Shown: positions 51,131-61,919 of the stretch, piece after piece
Layout of the letters: each line of letters opens with the position of its first letter
How positions within the stretch are numbered: position 1 is the stretch's first letter
Assembly: GCA_963989385.1 (NCBI GenBank)
Contig: OZ022500.1
Coordinates: forward strand, 76,504,289-76,568,288
Direction: 5' to 3'
DNA from: Ctena decussata
Taxonomy: Eukaryota; Mollusca; Bivalvia; Lucinida; Lucinidae
DNA length: 64,000 bases
Made by a program: the position numbers and the translations under genes
The notes under the pieces: generated by a model
The model's database searches: none
What the model saw: only the letters and a program-made list of their open reading frames with translations
Told to the model about the DNA's origin: nothing

Positions 51131-52640
51131 CCACCTGTGAGTGGTCTTAGATATACATTCTCAAATACACAATGATTTGTTCTGTTCTGTACTGCAAAGC
51201 GAAGATGAAAATGGACAAGTTGATCTCAGTAACAGCTGTTTGCATGGAACGTGAGATATGGTTTTTGTCTTGACGCTCTTTAGATGCATGAGTACACATC
51301 TGTACTGTAATATCTGCAGCTATTACTGTTTCTGCTTAAAAGATTTAGTTCAGTCAAACCAGTGTTAAGCCATTCCGGAATTAGGTTATACACGGACACT
51401 AGTATCTTTCCTTTGCTAAGCTAAGCCAAAATGCTGACTTTTACTCCTGTGGTCTGGAGTGTCACTGAGTTGAGAAAGATCTAAATTTTTGTTCGGTAGT
51501 AATGCTAAGTGGAGGCTTTATTGCTGGAAGTTCGCGGTCTCAAAGCAAATCAGCTTCTGAGAGCGAACTATATTTTGCCTAATCACTGCGAACATCTTTG
51601 AGCGTCTCTCGAGATTATTTTGTATTTCTCAACTCTGAGCCTTTTCAGAGACTATTTAGACCTGATCAGTCCAAAACCTTATAAAAAGCCCTACTGTTTG
51701 ATATACAAAAAACCTAGGAAAGATATAAGTGGCGGTAGTTTTCTACAGTGACAGAAAAAGTTTAGAAGCGCGATCCTTGAAATGTCAGAAAATCTGTCCC
51801 CTGACTGATTTTCTGAATGCTGTATTCCATCAAACAGAGGATGTTTTCCTTATCTTAAAGGTATCTTACAGCATCTAATTAATTCATAGAATTAGTACAA
51901 TCCAAGAAAAATCTTTTATTTAAGGTTTAAATCATTGAAATCTGTATGTAAACAACTGCAACCGGACTGACAGAGCGGCCATATCGAAATATATCTGACA
52001 GAAGGCGTGTCTCCTGGCTGGCATCGGATTGGTGGATTGAAGGTCAGATGGCAATCATATGACACAATTAATCCTGTTTTGACTGCCTGGTTTGTCAGGG
52101 GCCATACCCTATATAAGTAAGACAGCAGTTCTGTGGCGCGATCTTTCGAAAAACTGACAGATTTCTCTGTACAAGAAGGGAGACAACTTTTGAGCCAAAA
52201 AGTAATAGAGACTTAAATCATTTACTCCAGTACTGAGAAACAAAAAGTAAATGCTTAAGGAACATACAATTTTTGATAAAAGAAGACTAGCTTTGGGAAA
52301 AATAAAAGAATAAGAAATTTAACAATTAAAATAAAGCCAGACTTTGCTAGCTAACAGAACTGTTGCTGATTTAGTACACTTAAGTTCAGCTTTGAAAGGT
52401 TAAGCCAGTTAAAGATAGTCATAATTGAAATCTGATGATTTGTATTTCCATAAGTAAGGAACAGAAAGTAACTTTTAATTTGCTTGTTTACTTATAACTG
52501 CTCGCTGACAAGGAAGATGCTGTCTAGCTACTCCGAACTAATGAAATCATAAACGTTAAGAGCCAGTGACTGTATATGATCATGAACTACCTATCCATTG
52601 CCAACCCGAGTGGATAACAATACTTATCAGCCGTTTTTAC
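51131..52640. other. Non-coding; two TATA-like sequences, no gene
   Basis: 'ccttataaaaagccctactg' (51678) and 'ccctatataagtaagacagc' (52108) are TATA-like with a similar following sequence, and both are followed within about 60 bases by 'gcgcgatc'. This could reflect a degenerate duplication of an LTR-type promoter, but I find no terminal repeats or primer-binding site. Confidence 0.3.
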
Positions 52641-52644
52641 AAAT

Positions 52645-52880
52645 GAGCCGCGACACGACAAAACCAACAATGTGGTTCTGCGTCCAGCGCAGACTCAGAT
52701 CAGCCTGGGCATCCGTCCAGTCTGATCAGAGTCTTCGCTGTCCGCTTGGAGGTAGCTTAGACCCTTAGCTACCAATTAAGCGCTTAGCGAAGAGTCTGAC
52801 CAGACTGAGTGGATCCCAAGGCTGATCTGAGTCTGCGCTTGGCGCACAACCACTTCGTTGGTTCTCTCTAGTCGTGGCTC
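52645..52880. mobile_element. 236-bp MITE, copy 10
   Basis: 236 bp with AAAT / AAAT direct duplication. The right end is mutated (TCTAGTCGTGGCTC). Confidence 0.92.
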
Positions 52881-53365
52881 AAATGGTAACATTTTTTTTG
52901 ACTTCCCGTTTCCTTTCCAGGACAAAGAAGACCTTCTGACACGTGTTCTATTCCTAAAGTATGAAATTTGGTCTTTAAGAATTTATCTCTATTGAGTAGG
53001 AAAACAAATATGCCGGACAGAGTTGTTCCCCTGAAAGTGTATGCATACACATTAAATAAAGATGGGGAATTTTTTCTAAGCTTTAGTGTCATAAATTGTT
53101 AAGAAAATACAAATCTGATGATCAGTTAAAGAATAGTCATATGTCGTTACATCTGATTAAAAATCTACACAGACGCTAAAATGTATATAAAGCTATTTAG
53201 CTTGATATCGAATCAATTCTTCTGCTTGGTGTAAAGTCCTGATATTGTCTGCCTGATTATATATGTTTATATGATGAATAAAATACTGTTCTAAACTAAA
53301 ACAAAATAAAATAAAATAAAAAACCCACTGCAGTTATGTTGTTAGTCATTTCCTAGAGTACACCT
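52881..53365. other. Non-coding; polyA-like (AAAAT)n tail
   Basis: 53272-53322: 'gatgaataaaatactgttct' followed by 'aaaacaaaataaaataaaat'. This has the look of the 3' end of a retroposed transcript on the plus strand, preceded by 200 bp of 3'-UTR-like sequence. No coding part found. Confidence 0.35.
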
Positions 53366-53612
53366 GGGCCCAGTTGTTCAAAGCATCAGTTAGCCTAACG
53401 AGCTCGTTAAGAGGTCAACTCCTCAAGTGTTTTATGACTGTATAACCAAACACACTGATATTTTTTGTTGACAAATGTGAGAGGCTTTTGCACTGCTGCA
53501 AAAGCTCCTCATATTTGTTCAACAAAAAATATCGGCGTATTTGAGATATTAACATTTGAAATTTTAACATCTGATTAACTAACGATGTCGTTAGTTTTGA
53601 ACAACTCGGCCC
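53366..53612. mobile_element. Fold-back element with GGGCCCAGTTGTTCAAA ends
   Basis: 'gggcccagttgttcaaagca', 'tcgttaag' pair with 'cgttagttttgaacaactcg', 'gccct'. The inner stem 'gatattttttgttgacaaat' pairs with 'atttgttcaacaaaaaatatc', with loop 'ttttgcactgctgcaaaa'. Confidence 0.75.
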
Positions 53613-53711
53613 TGATAAATTAGCCTTTGCAACGTTTTACAAACTTTAAGGACACTTCACATATTTCCATCTTAGAGCCTTCAGTGGATAGGTTACTCAG
53701 GTTATTCATTT

Positions 53712-53947
53712 GAGCCGCGACACGAGAAAACCAACAATGTGGTCTTGCGTCTAGCGCAGACTCAGATCAGCTTGGGCATTCGTCCAGTCTGAACAGACTC
53801 TTTGCTGAGCGCTTAAAGGGTAGCCTAGGGACTAAGCTACCTTCATGCGGACAGCGAAGACTCTGATCAGACTGGGCGGATGCCCAGGCTGATCTGAGTC
53901 TGCGCTTGACGCACGACCACATTGTTGGTTTTCTCGTGTCGCGGCTC
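53712..53947. mobile_element. 236-bp MITE, copy 11
   Basis: 236 bp with ATTT / ATTT direct duplication. Opposite internal orientation to most copies ('ggtagcctagggactaagct' at the centre). Confidence 0.93.
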
Positions 53948-53978
53948 ATTTATAAGACGAGGGCTGTCCCTTCTGAAA

Positions 53979-54035
53979 CAATCTCAAAGATCTGGATCCG
54001 TCTTACAAGACGGATCTAGATCTTTGGAATTGTTT

Positions 54036-54088
<53 letters not shown>
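53979..54088 (+). repeat. Short hairpin followed by (GA)n microsatellite
   Basis: 53980-54031 folds ('aaagatctggatccgtctt' / 'aagacggatctagatcttt'), then an uninterrupted GA run from 54041 to 54087. The Arg-Glu and Ser-Leu frames across it are artefacts. Confidence 0.95.
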
Positions 54089-54092
<4 letters not shown>

Positions 54093-54129
54093 CAAAAACA
54101 AAATATTTTATAGCTGAATTACAAGAGAA

Positions 54130-54320
54130 TGATTGACATAAAAAACAGAAAACAGCGAGCAGAAGGTAACCATATTGCTCGAGACCATAGACACGCGGAC
54201 TGAGGAACCACCACAACAGAAGTACCGGCTTAGAACGGTCAGTAATAGATTACTGAGGGAGTTGGGGCTTTAACTCATTTTACTGGACCCAAACCTTTGC
54301 CCTCTGCATCTGCAGTGGTT
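54130..54320 (+). repeat. Dispersed repeat W, copy 6 (3' part)
   Basis: 'gaaccaccacaacagaagta', 'ccggcttagaacggtcagta', 'atagattactgagggagttg', 'cattttactggacccaaacc', 'ttgccctctgcatctgcag'. The ending matches 27545-27570. Confidence 0.65.
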
Positions 54321-54533
54321 CGAAACGCTTAGTTAGCTGTTTGGTCCGCATGAAGTTTTCCCAACACATTAATGAATCATCACAGTAGTTAAAGTATATA
54401 CCCCGTTATTATATATTACTTCCTGATTGCCTCAGTGGCCATTCACCCTGACACATATAAATAGGTAAGGCCAAATGACGATCCAGTTCTTTAGTTGTTG
54501 TGGATGCATCGATTGCATTTTTGCTGGGTCTCT

Positions 54534-54839
54534 GGGGCCGTATTCATAAAACGACTTAAATCGTTGCTATGCTGTTGCTAAGGCTAAATATCTATTAAGG
54601 AGATTCCCTACAACTATGAAATTTGCTCTGGAGGAACAGATTCCCTACAACTATGAAATTTGCTCTGGAGGAACAGTCTTTGTAAGACTGTTCCTCCAGA
54701 GCAAATTTCATAGTTGTAGGGAATTTACAAAGACTGTTCCTCCAGAGCAAATTTCATAGTTGTAGGGAATCTCCTTCAAAGAAATTTAGCCTTAGCAACA
54801 GCACAGCAACCACTTAAGTCGTTTTATGAATATGGCCCC
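54534..54839. mobile_element. Palindromic MITE P, copy 2 (both arms duplicated)
   Basis: 306 bp, ends GGGGCCGTATTCATAAAACG / CGTTTTATGAATATGGCCCC. The left arm contains 'attccctacaactatgaaat...ggaggaacag' (37 bp) twice in a row; the right arm contains its complement twice, separated by 'ttacaa'. The extension is thus symmetrical. Confidence 0.88.
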
Positions 54840-55340
54840 GGGAACGTAAAGTAAAACACGCTTAACTTTTAAAATAAGCTTTTAAAAAGATTGAGAAGTT
54901 ATCCCTTAGCTTTGCATCTATAGGGTATAAGCTGCAGAGTAGAAAACTGACAGTATTACCAGTAAATCTAATTGCCATTGATTAAACTCTAGGTAAGTGA
55001 CTTACTTTGTGCTGTGAGAGCTTTTGCTTCAGTTATATAGGTGAGCTGAACTAACTGGTTACGGCTAATGTAATAAGGAACTCCGTACTACCTTGTAACT
55101 ATTTATCCATGTTCAACTTTGCTGCCCATTGACATGCGTAATAAAGTAACATAGTGTCTGCAGATACCTCACTGATAAGTGACCTACCACGGCCTTGCAA
55201 CAGTAATTTTCGTTAGGTGAGCTACTCTGTCTGGTGACTACTTTTGTTCAGTGTGCTATTAGTTCAAGTGTCGGTCAGTGCTATACTGTCTGGTGGTAGC
55301 TGTTGATAAATTAGGTTTACTTTCTCATGACAGCGTATAT
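54840..55340. other. Non-coding, nothing recognised
   Basis: From about 55190 to 56280 short phrases such as 'ttttgttcagtg', 'gctatactgtctggtg', 'gataactgcttttgttcagt' recur irregularly every 40-80 bases, a very degenerate short tandem repeat that continues beyond the MITE at 55341. Confidence 0.4.
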
Positions 55341-55576
55341 GAGCCGCGACGCGAGAAAACCAACAAAGTGGTTGTGCGCCCAGCGCAGACTCAGATCAGC
55401 CTGGGCATCCGCCCAGTCTGATCAGAGTCTTCGCTGTCCGCATGGAGGTAGCTTAGACCCTTAGCTACCATTTGAGCACTTAACGAAGACTCTGATCAGA
55501 CTGTGTGGATGCCCAGGCTGATCTGAGTCTGCGCTGGGCGCACAACCACATTGTTGGTTTTCTCGTGTCGCGGCTC
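55341..55576. mobile_element. 236-bp MITE, copy 12
   Basis: 236 bp, ATAT / ATAT duplication. Close to the family consensus at nearly every position. Confidence 0.93.
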
Positions 55577-56592
55577 ATATATATAAGCTATGTTGTCTGG
55601 TAACAGCTGTTGTTACGTGTGATATTTATTTTGGTGAGAGAAATTTTAATGTGTCCTTTGCTGTTGATAACTGTTATTGTAAGGTGAGCTTTACTGTCTG
55701 ATGACCGCTTTTGTTAAGTGAGCTTTACTATATGCTTCGATTAGTCAATCATACTTCTCGGGTAACACAGCGTAATCACCTCCTAATATTGTCCATTAAA
55801 ATACATGTAGAACACTTCAACTAGTGATTGTCTCTGCAAAATGGCCGCACTTACTTGAGGCTTCCTCAGTCATGTTGATGACCAATATGGCATCTTCGGG
55901 AATGGACAACAGCAAGACCTAAGACTGTCTGATAACTGCTTTTGTTCAGTGCTTCTTAAATGTATTTGTCGGGGTTTCGTGCCTCAATGGCAAACCGAAA
56001 CACTATATGACTTCAAAGAGCCTTAGCGAGGCGTCGACTGTACCTGGATGACCCAAAAAACGAACGGTGGGATCTTAAGAAAGAGCAAAATACGCATTAT
56101 TGTGGCTACTTTTGTTCAGTTGGCAAATTGCAAGCAACTGTCAGTTTTCGTTAGGTCAGCCATACTGTCTGATAATAGCTATTGATTAACCAGCTTTACT
56201 GTCTGATGATACTACATGTAACTACAAGCGTTTCTTCTGTTAGCTATACTATTATACTGTTTGACAGCTTTCAAATTCAAATTTGACCGAAAATCATCAG
56301 AACGAATGTATATTTCCTTTATAAGGCCGATAATTGCATACAGCGGAAAAGTGTGGTGTTATCTAACTGCTTAAGATATGACTCTTCTTGAATTAATCCA
56401 AATTGAGGTCATAAAAATTGTTATAGGAGCCACAAAACTGGGTAGTATTGCTAAGCTTTACGATAACTTAGGCTGGGATACACTCAAATCAAGACGCGAG
56501 ATACAAAAGCTCATTAGTTGAAAAAAGATTTAAAAAAAACAGAAGAAAAACGCGATGTAGCGATGTAGCGTAGATTTACGTAATGAAAAACG

Positions 56593-56623
<31 letters not shown>

Positions 56624-57406
56624 AGATTTTGTGCAAAAAAATAGTGGAGCTTCAATGGCGAGAACCCCGATGGCTCATTTGCCCTGCCTGGCTAGAACTC
56701 ATTATTCGGTCTCTGTAGTTCAGTTTATATAGAATGTCGCTAGATGGCTACCTGATTTTAACTTTATAGCATTACTTCAGGCACGATTCAGATCTTTGTT
56801 GCTGATGATAGTGTTAAAATATTGGAACATGCCTATGCTGCTGTTCAACTGCTTTAAGAGACGCAGCTATGAACTTCAAACGGTAACGATTAAGATTCAA
56901 GCCTAAACAGAAAATAACTAAGAAATTAAGGGAAAAAAAAAGAAAATGAACAGACACATTGGAAATATGAGAAAAAAAAAACAAACAAACAAAAAAAAAA
57001 AACACTCTGGCAACAGCTTTTTTTCGTTAAAAACGCTATTGCCAGGCAACTGGTAACAGCAATGGCTATTGCCAATCGACTAACGGCGGTGATTTAAACG
57101 TAAAATGTCTATTACTTGTCGGCTAGTTTTAGCCACTCGGTATTTTATTATATGTTTGAGTTTCGAACTGAAAGCCCCGCTATGAAGATCACTGTTGTTG
57201 GTAACGAGACTTGCTAGACTAGTTTGCAATATGCTCTCCGACTAAAGGATTATTGTGTTTGTCCGAAAGAAAAATAATTTTCCTTTTCTATGATATGTTG
57301 AAAGTACTGATCGTATAGAAAACAGTTCGGACCCTGTTAAACAGGATCTGTTCGAGCACTGTTGTACCAATATTTTGGTACATAACGGAAATAATTCTAG
57401 TTATTT
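55577..57406. other. Non-coding; degenerate 'ctgtctgataactgcttttg' repeat, poly-A runs
   Basis: The degenerate repeat continues to about 56240. A run of about 30 A lies at 56592-56621 and others at 56932-57001. No gene. Confidence 0.45.
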
Positions 57407-57642
57407 GAGCCGCGACACGTGAAAACCAACAAAGAGGTTGTGCGCCCAGCGCAGACTCAGATCAACCTGGGCGTCCGCCCAGTCTGATCAGAGTCTTCGC
57501 TGTCCGCATGGAGGTAGCTCAGACCCCTAGCTACCCTTTGGGCACTAAACAAAGAGTCTGATCAGGATGGGCGGATGTCAAGACTGATCTGAGTCTGTGC
57601 TGGGTGCACAACCACTTTGTTCGTTTTCTCGTGTCGTGGCTC
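57407..57642. mobile_element. 236-bp MITE, copy 13
   Basis: 236 bp with ATTT / ATTT direct duplication. The right arm is diverged ('gatgtcaagactgatctgag'). Confidence 0.92.
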
Positions 57643-58069
57643 ATTTGCTTTCTGTGTTGTATTAGTAATATTGTATTGTTAGCAAAGTTTTTCCTCAATT
57701 TATATTATAGTCATATAACCGAATTCGCACTTATTGTTGCAGATCCGATGATCAAAACGATCCAATTATTGAACCAATACAATTACTTCCGTAAGTTTAG
57801 ACTTTCGCCCGATACTGAAATAATGAATAAATCGTTTCTATCACATGTACTTATAAAATTACATGAAAACTCATAATATTTGTTAGCTTCTCATTTTTTC
57901 CGTCATCTAGTCTTGTCTTGAGTCTCATAAATCGGACCTTTGAAACAGTGTACAGAGTGGCTCAAAAATCGTTTTTGAGAAATATTCAATTTTATTAGCC
58001 ATGTATCAATGGTCACCGGAACATACAGAGACAAAATTTATACTAGAGAGTATATTCAGATGACAAATG
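57643..58069. other. Non-coding, nothing recognised
   Basis: The frame 57604-57876 starts inside the MITE and is not a gene. Confidence 0.4.
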
Positions 58070-58160
58070 CGAATTACATGGATAATAAAAGTAAAAAGTA
58101 TGCAAAGACCAGGAACTGAAACAATCAAAATCCAAATCCAGCCCTCAAACCATATAAATA
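58070..58160 (+). repeat. Dispersed repeat W, copy 7 (5' end only)
   Basis: 'aaagtatgcaaagaccagga', 'actgaaacaatcaaaatcca', 'aatccagccctcaaaccata' match the 5' end of W as read at 25640-25725 on the minus strand. Confidence 0.65.
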
Positions 58161-58456
58161 AAAATGAATATTTCTCACCAGAAAAAAAAAACAAGAGATT
58201 TAAACGCGGCTTTCGGGGTCTGGGACCGAATGGAATTGGGCATCGTATTTTATAAAAAATGATAAGAAAACATAAATGACGTTTTATAAGAAAGTCAAGA
58301 AAATATTTGGGTCACCACTAGAAAGGACTTCTATGATTAAGGCGAGGATTTCCCCATTAGACCGTCGCGACAGGTCCGAATTTCAAAAGTATCAAGTGAG
58401 CAAATTTTTCTTTTTTCTTGGCAGAGCTTCCACAAATATTTAACCGTATGAAATCA
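58161..58456. other. Short non-coding spacer
   Basis: Nothing recognised. Confidence 0.35.
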
Positions 58457-58678
58457 GGAGTCGAATTTATAAAGACACTTAAGTCGTTGCCATGCTGTTG
58501 CTATGGCTTAATATCTATAAAAGAGATTTCCTACAACTATGAAATTTGCTCTGGAGGAACAGTCTTTTCAGACTGTTCCTCCAGAGCAAATTTCATAATT
58601 GTAGGGAATCTCCTTCATACAAATTTCGCCTTAGCAACAGCATAGCAACCACTTAAGACATTTTATAAATACGACCCC
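58457..58678. mobile_element. Palindromic MITE P, copy 3 (unexpanded)
   Basis: 222 bp, worn ends (GGAGTCGAATTTATAAAG / ...TTTATAAATACGACCCC). A single core hairpin 'tgctctggaggaacagtctt' / 'agactgttcctccagagca', so it shows the ancestral, non-duplicated form. Confidence 0.85.
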
Positions 58679-58978
58679 AGATCATTTGTAATTCAGACCC
58701 AAAGACATGGGGAGATACTCCAGTCTGACCCTACCTACCCTAAATTCAAGGTTTTCCGCATACCTCATCTTTTGAGGTAATAAAAGTATTGAAATCAGTC
58801 ATTCATTCCATACATTTTTGTCATAAATGCATGCTAAATACACGCATATCACAATTCACAATACAAAGCAATTATTTTCTTCTTGTTACGCCTGACTGGC
58901 ATTTAAACATGCAAAACTAGTTATACTTCCGGTCAAAGTGGCTAAACGAGAACGCGCTTCACTATAACTAAAATACAA

Positions 58979-59104
58979 GTACCCCCTCCCCCCCCCCCCC
59001 CCCCCCCGTGACCCAGCATTTCCTTTATGCGGCAGACTTATGCGATGCAAGTACGCAATATATATGAATGGGAAGCTGGATCACCGGGGGGTGGGGACGA
59101 TACT
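58979..59104. mobile_element. Fold-back with poly-C/poly-G stem, copy 2
   Basis: 'agtaccccctccccccc' with a C run of about 20, 'gtgacccagcatttcc' paired with 'ggaagctggatcaccggggg', 'gtggggacgatact'. Same plan as 43629-43744 but with an unrelated loop. Confidence 0.72.
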
Positions 59105-59520
59105 CAGTAAGCCAAAGAAGAAGACTGCTCAACAGTAGCACTGTGATCTTAACTGATTATATTGTGCACCATGACCTTGACATGAGGTCAAGGTCACATA
59201 CATATAGTCAAAACTATCCAGTGTTGTCTGTTATGTAAGTAATGTAAGTAAAAAAAGGGTAAAGTGTATACAATAAATCATTATTTCACCGTTCAGTTTG
59301 AGCATATTTTACAATTTATCTAAATAATGACGTCAACGACAACGTATGTTTAACGTTCTTTACATACACAAACACTTGAAAATTCATTTGTCATGCAAGT
59401 TACACGTCATAGTCATAAATGCAAAGCAGAAGTCAGTGATCCGTATAACATTTTAATCCTGGGTAAAATTCACGCCTTAAGCATAGAAGTCCTTAAAACT
59501 GCACACTAACAGACTTGAAG
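59105..59520. other. Non-coding; small AGGTCA palindrome
   Basis: 59171-59198 'accttgacatgaggtcaagg' is an inverted pair of TCAAGGTCA-type sites. No gene. Confidence 0.45.
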
Positions 59521-61435
59521 GTATTATATGCCGATACAAGCGAAATGTAAAATATTTCGCCGCATCACTGCCTGTTTAATGTGGAGATATGTATTCTTCT
59601 TTCTTTGATATGGCTTGGATGGCTGACGCTTACGATATATAGTCTGAAAATTCGATGGCCTTGGAACTTGATCTGGAGCATTGGGTGCTCGAGTTCTATG
59701 AAGATTCTTCAAATTATGACCTTGAGTTGACCTTGACCTTTTTACAGCAATGTCAAATATGAGAAAATGCTGGAACATAATATTTCGTGGAAAGTTTTGA
59801 AGATTGAACCCAGGAGGTCAATGTCATTCTTTGACCTTTGACCCAGACCTCTCATATTATGACAATTTCAAACAATCTCCTCGAAAACCACTGGGCAAAT
59901 TAAAACCAAATTTCAATACCAAAGAGCCTCCAGGGGTTGAGGGATTATAATTTGTTCAAACGGTCCAGGTCATTTGACCGACATGGCGGCCAAGCCCATA
60001 TATGGTAAAATCCTTTAAAACTCTTCTTCTCGAGAACCAATTGAAATATGGCCTTGAAACTTAGTATGTAGCATTGGGTACTCAAATTCTATTAAGATTG
60101 TTCAAACTATGACCAAGGAGCCTCCAGGGGTTGTGGGAATGAAAATTTGTTCAAACGGTCCAGGTCACATGGCCAACATGGCGGCCAATGTAAATATATG
60201 GTAAAATCCTTTAAAACTCTTCTTCTCAAGAATCAATTGACCGGTGGCCTTGAAACTTGGTATGTAGATTTGAAGTTTTGAAGATTTAGGCCTAGAAATT
60301 GGTATGTACATTTATTTTAACGAGTACATAAAGATTTATGGGTCAAACGGTTAAGGTTATTCTTTTACCCTGAACTCTCATATTTAGACAATTTCAAACA
60401 ATCTTCTCAAAAGCCACTGGGCCAATTGAAATCAAATTTCATATAGAGCTTCCAGTGGTTGAAGGAATGAAAATTTGTTCTAACAGTCAAGGTCACATGA
60501 CCAACATGGCCATCATGCCCATATATGGTAAAACACTTTAAAAATTTTCTTCTCCAGAAACGATTGACCGATCGCCTTGAAACTTGGTATGTAGCATCGG
60601 GTGCTCGAGTAATATCAAGATTGTTCAAATGATAACCTTGGGTTGACCTTGACCATTTTACGGCAAGGTCAAATAAAGGAAAATGCTAGAACATAAGATT
60701 TCATGGAAAGTTTTGAAGATTAAGCCCTAAAATTTGTGTAAACTCTCAGCTTAATGAGTACGTGAAGATTTATGAGTACAAGAGGTCAAGGTCATTATTT
60801 GACCCTTGACCCTGAACTCTCATATTTTTACAATTTCAACTTTCTTTTCAAAAGCCACTGGGCCAATTGTAACCAGGTTATGGTACACTGTTCTGAATAG
60901 TAAAACCTTTAAAAATCTTCTTCTCCGGAACCAACTGACCGGTGGCCTTGAAACTGGGTGTGTAGCATTTGGTATTCCAGTAATACCGAAGATAATTCAA
61001 ATGAATGACCTTGGTTGACCTTGACCTTTTTACGGCATGGTCAAATATGAGAACATTCTAGAACACAAGATTTCAAGGAAAGTTTTGAACATTTTGGCCC
61101 AAGATAGATCAAACGATGACCTTGGGTTGACATTGACAATTTTCGGGCAAGGTCAAATTTGCTTTCTGGTGCTTTTTCATGGTAAGCTGAAAAATTTAAG
61201 AGTTTGTAGAGCTTATAGAAAATTTTGGTCCAGAAGTTAATAAAAACAGTCTAGTAAAAGAGTAGTTGATTTTTTTAGCAATAGAGGTCAAGGTCATGTT
61301 TTGCGCTTTAACCAATGTATGTCATATTTTGACAGTTTAACGTATCAGGTTTGTTCAAATGATGATCCTAGTTTGACCTTTAACCTTTTATACTCAAGTG
61401 AACGATTCAGGGCCTCATGGCCCTCTTTTTTAATG
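59521..61435 (+). repeat. Tandem repeat region rich in GGTTGACCTTGACC / AGGTCAAGGTCAT
   Basis: 'ttgaccttgacctttttac' recurs at about 59733, 60643 and 61015; 'ggaaagttttgaagatt' at 59789, 60707 and 61077; 'aggtcaaggtcatt' at 60782 and 61266; 'aaacggtccaggtca' at 59958 and 60151. Units of about 360-450 bp, partly shuffled. It closes with 'ctcaagtgaacgattcaggg', 'cctcatggccctc'. Confidence 0.7.
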
Positions 61436-61623
61436 GACCAAGATACTAGTTGAACCAAGGTCAAATGGCTTTTACCAGTTCACAGGTACTAGCAATTTCC
61501 TTAACCCAATTTAGACTTGAACCCGTTTATGGTCATATGGAAACAGTACAGACCCAGATCATCAGATGCCGCACAATGCGGCGTCTTATCAGAGTCTTTA
61601 GTGTTTGCTTGCAAAATACAATC

Positions 61624-61800
61624 AAAATTAAATTCTTAAAGAGTTCCTTCAAGAGCAGAGAATATATCCAGAAGAAGGAACATGGGCCAGACTATGTAGT
61701 TTCGGCTAATAAAGTCTCTTCAGTGACCCCGGCAATGTCTGGTGACGAAACCAGAGAAAAGCATACTGTGATTTTTTATCATAACTGGACAGTCGATTTG
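61624..61800 (+). repeat. Dispersed repeat S, copy 3
   Basis: 'aaagagttccttcaagagca', 'aggaacatgggccagactat', 'gtagtttcggctaataaagt', 'ctggtgacgaaaccagagaa', 'ggacagtcgattt'. It is colinear with 17972-18160 over its whole length. Confidence 0.62.
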
Positions 61801-61919
61801 TATCAAAAAGGGTCCTAAAGACTGCATCCACCAGAAATCTCCAAAACTAGAAATGAACTCATCCAAAGATAAGGATGGACAAGTCCACTTGTCAGAAAGG
61901 GTGTTAGGCTTTTATTGAC

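Noticed and set aside
51131..52640. LTR retrotransposon, from two TATA-like sequences
   Set aside because: No matching terminal repeats, TG...CA ends, primer-binding site or gag/pol frames were visible.
53922..54216. Arg-Glu and Ser-Leu repeat proteins
   Set aside because: They are translations of the (GA)n microsatellite and MITE end.
17609..57642. 236-bp MITEs as Tc1/mariner (TA) elements
   Set aside because: AAAT/AAAT and ATTT/ATTT direct flanks show a 4-bp duplication; TA-only reading would need complementary flanks.
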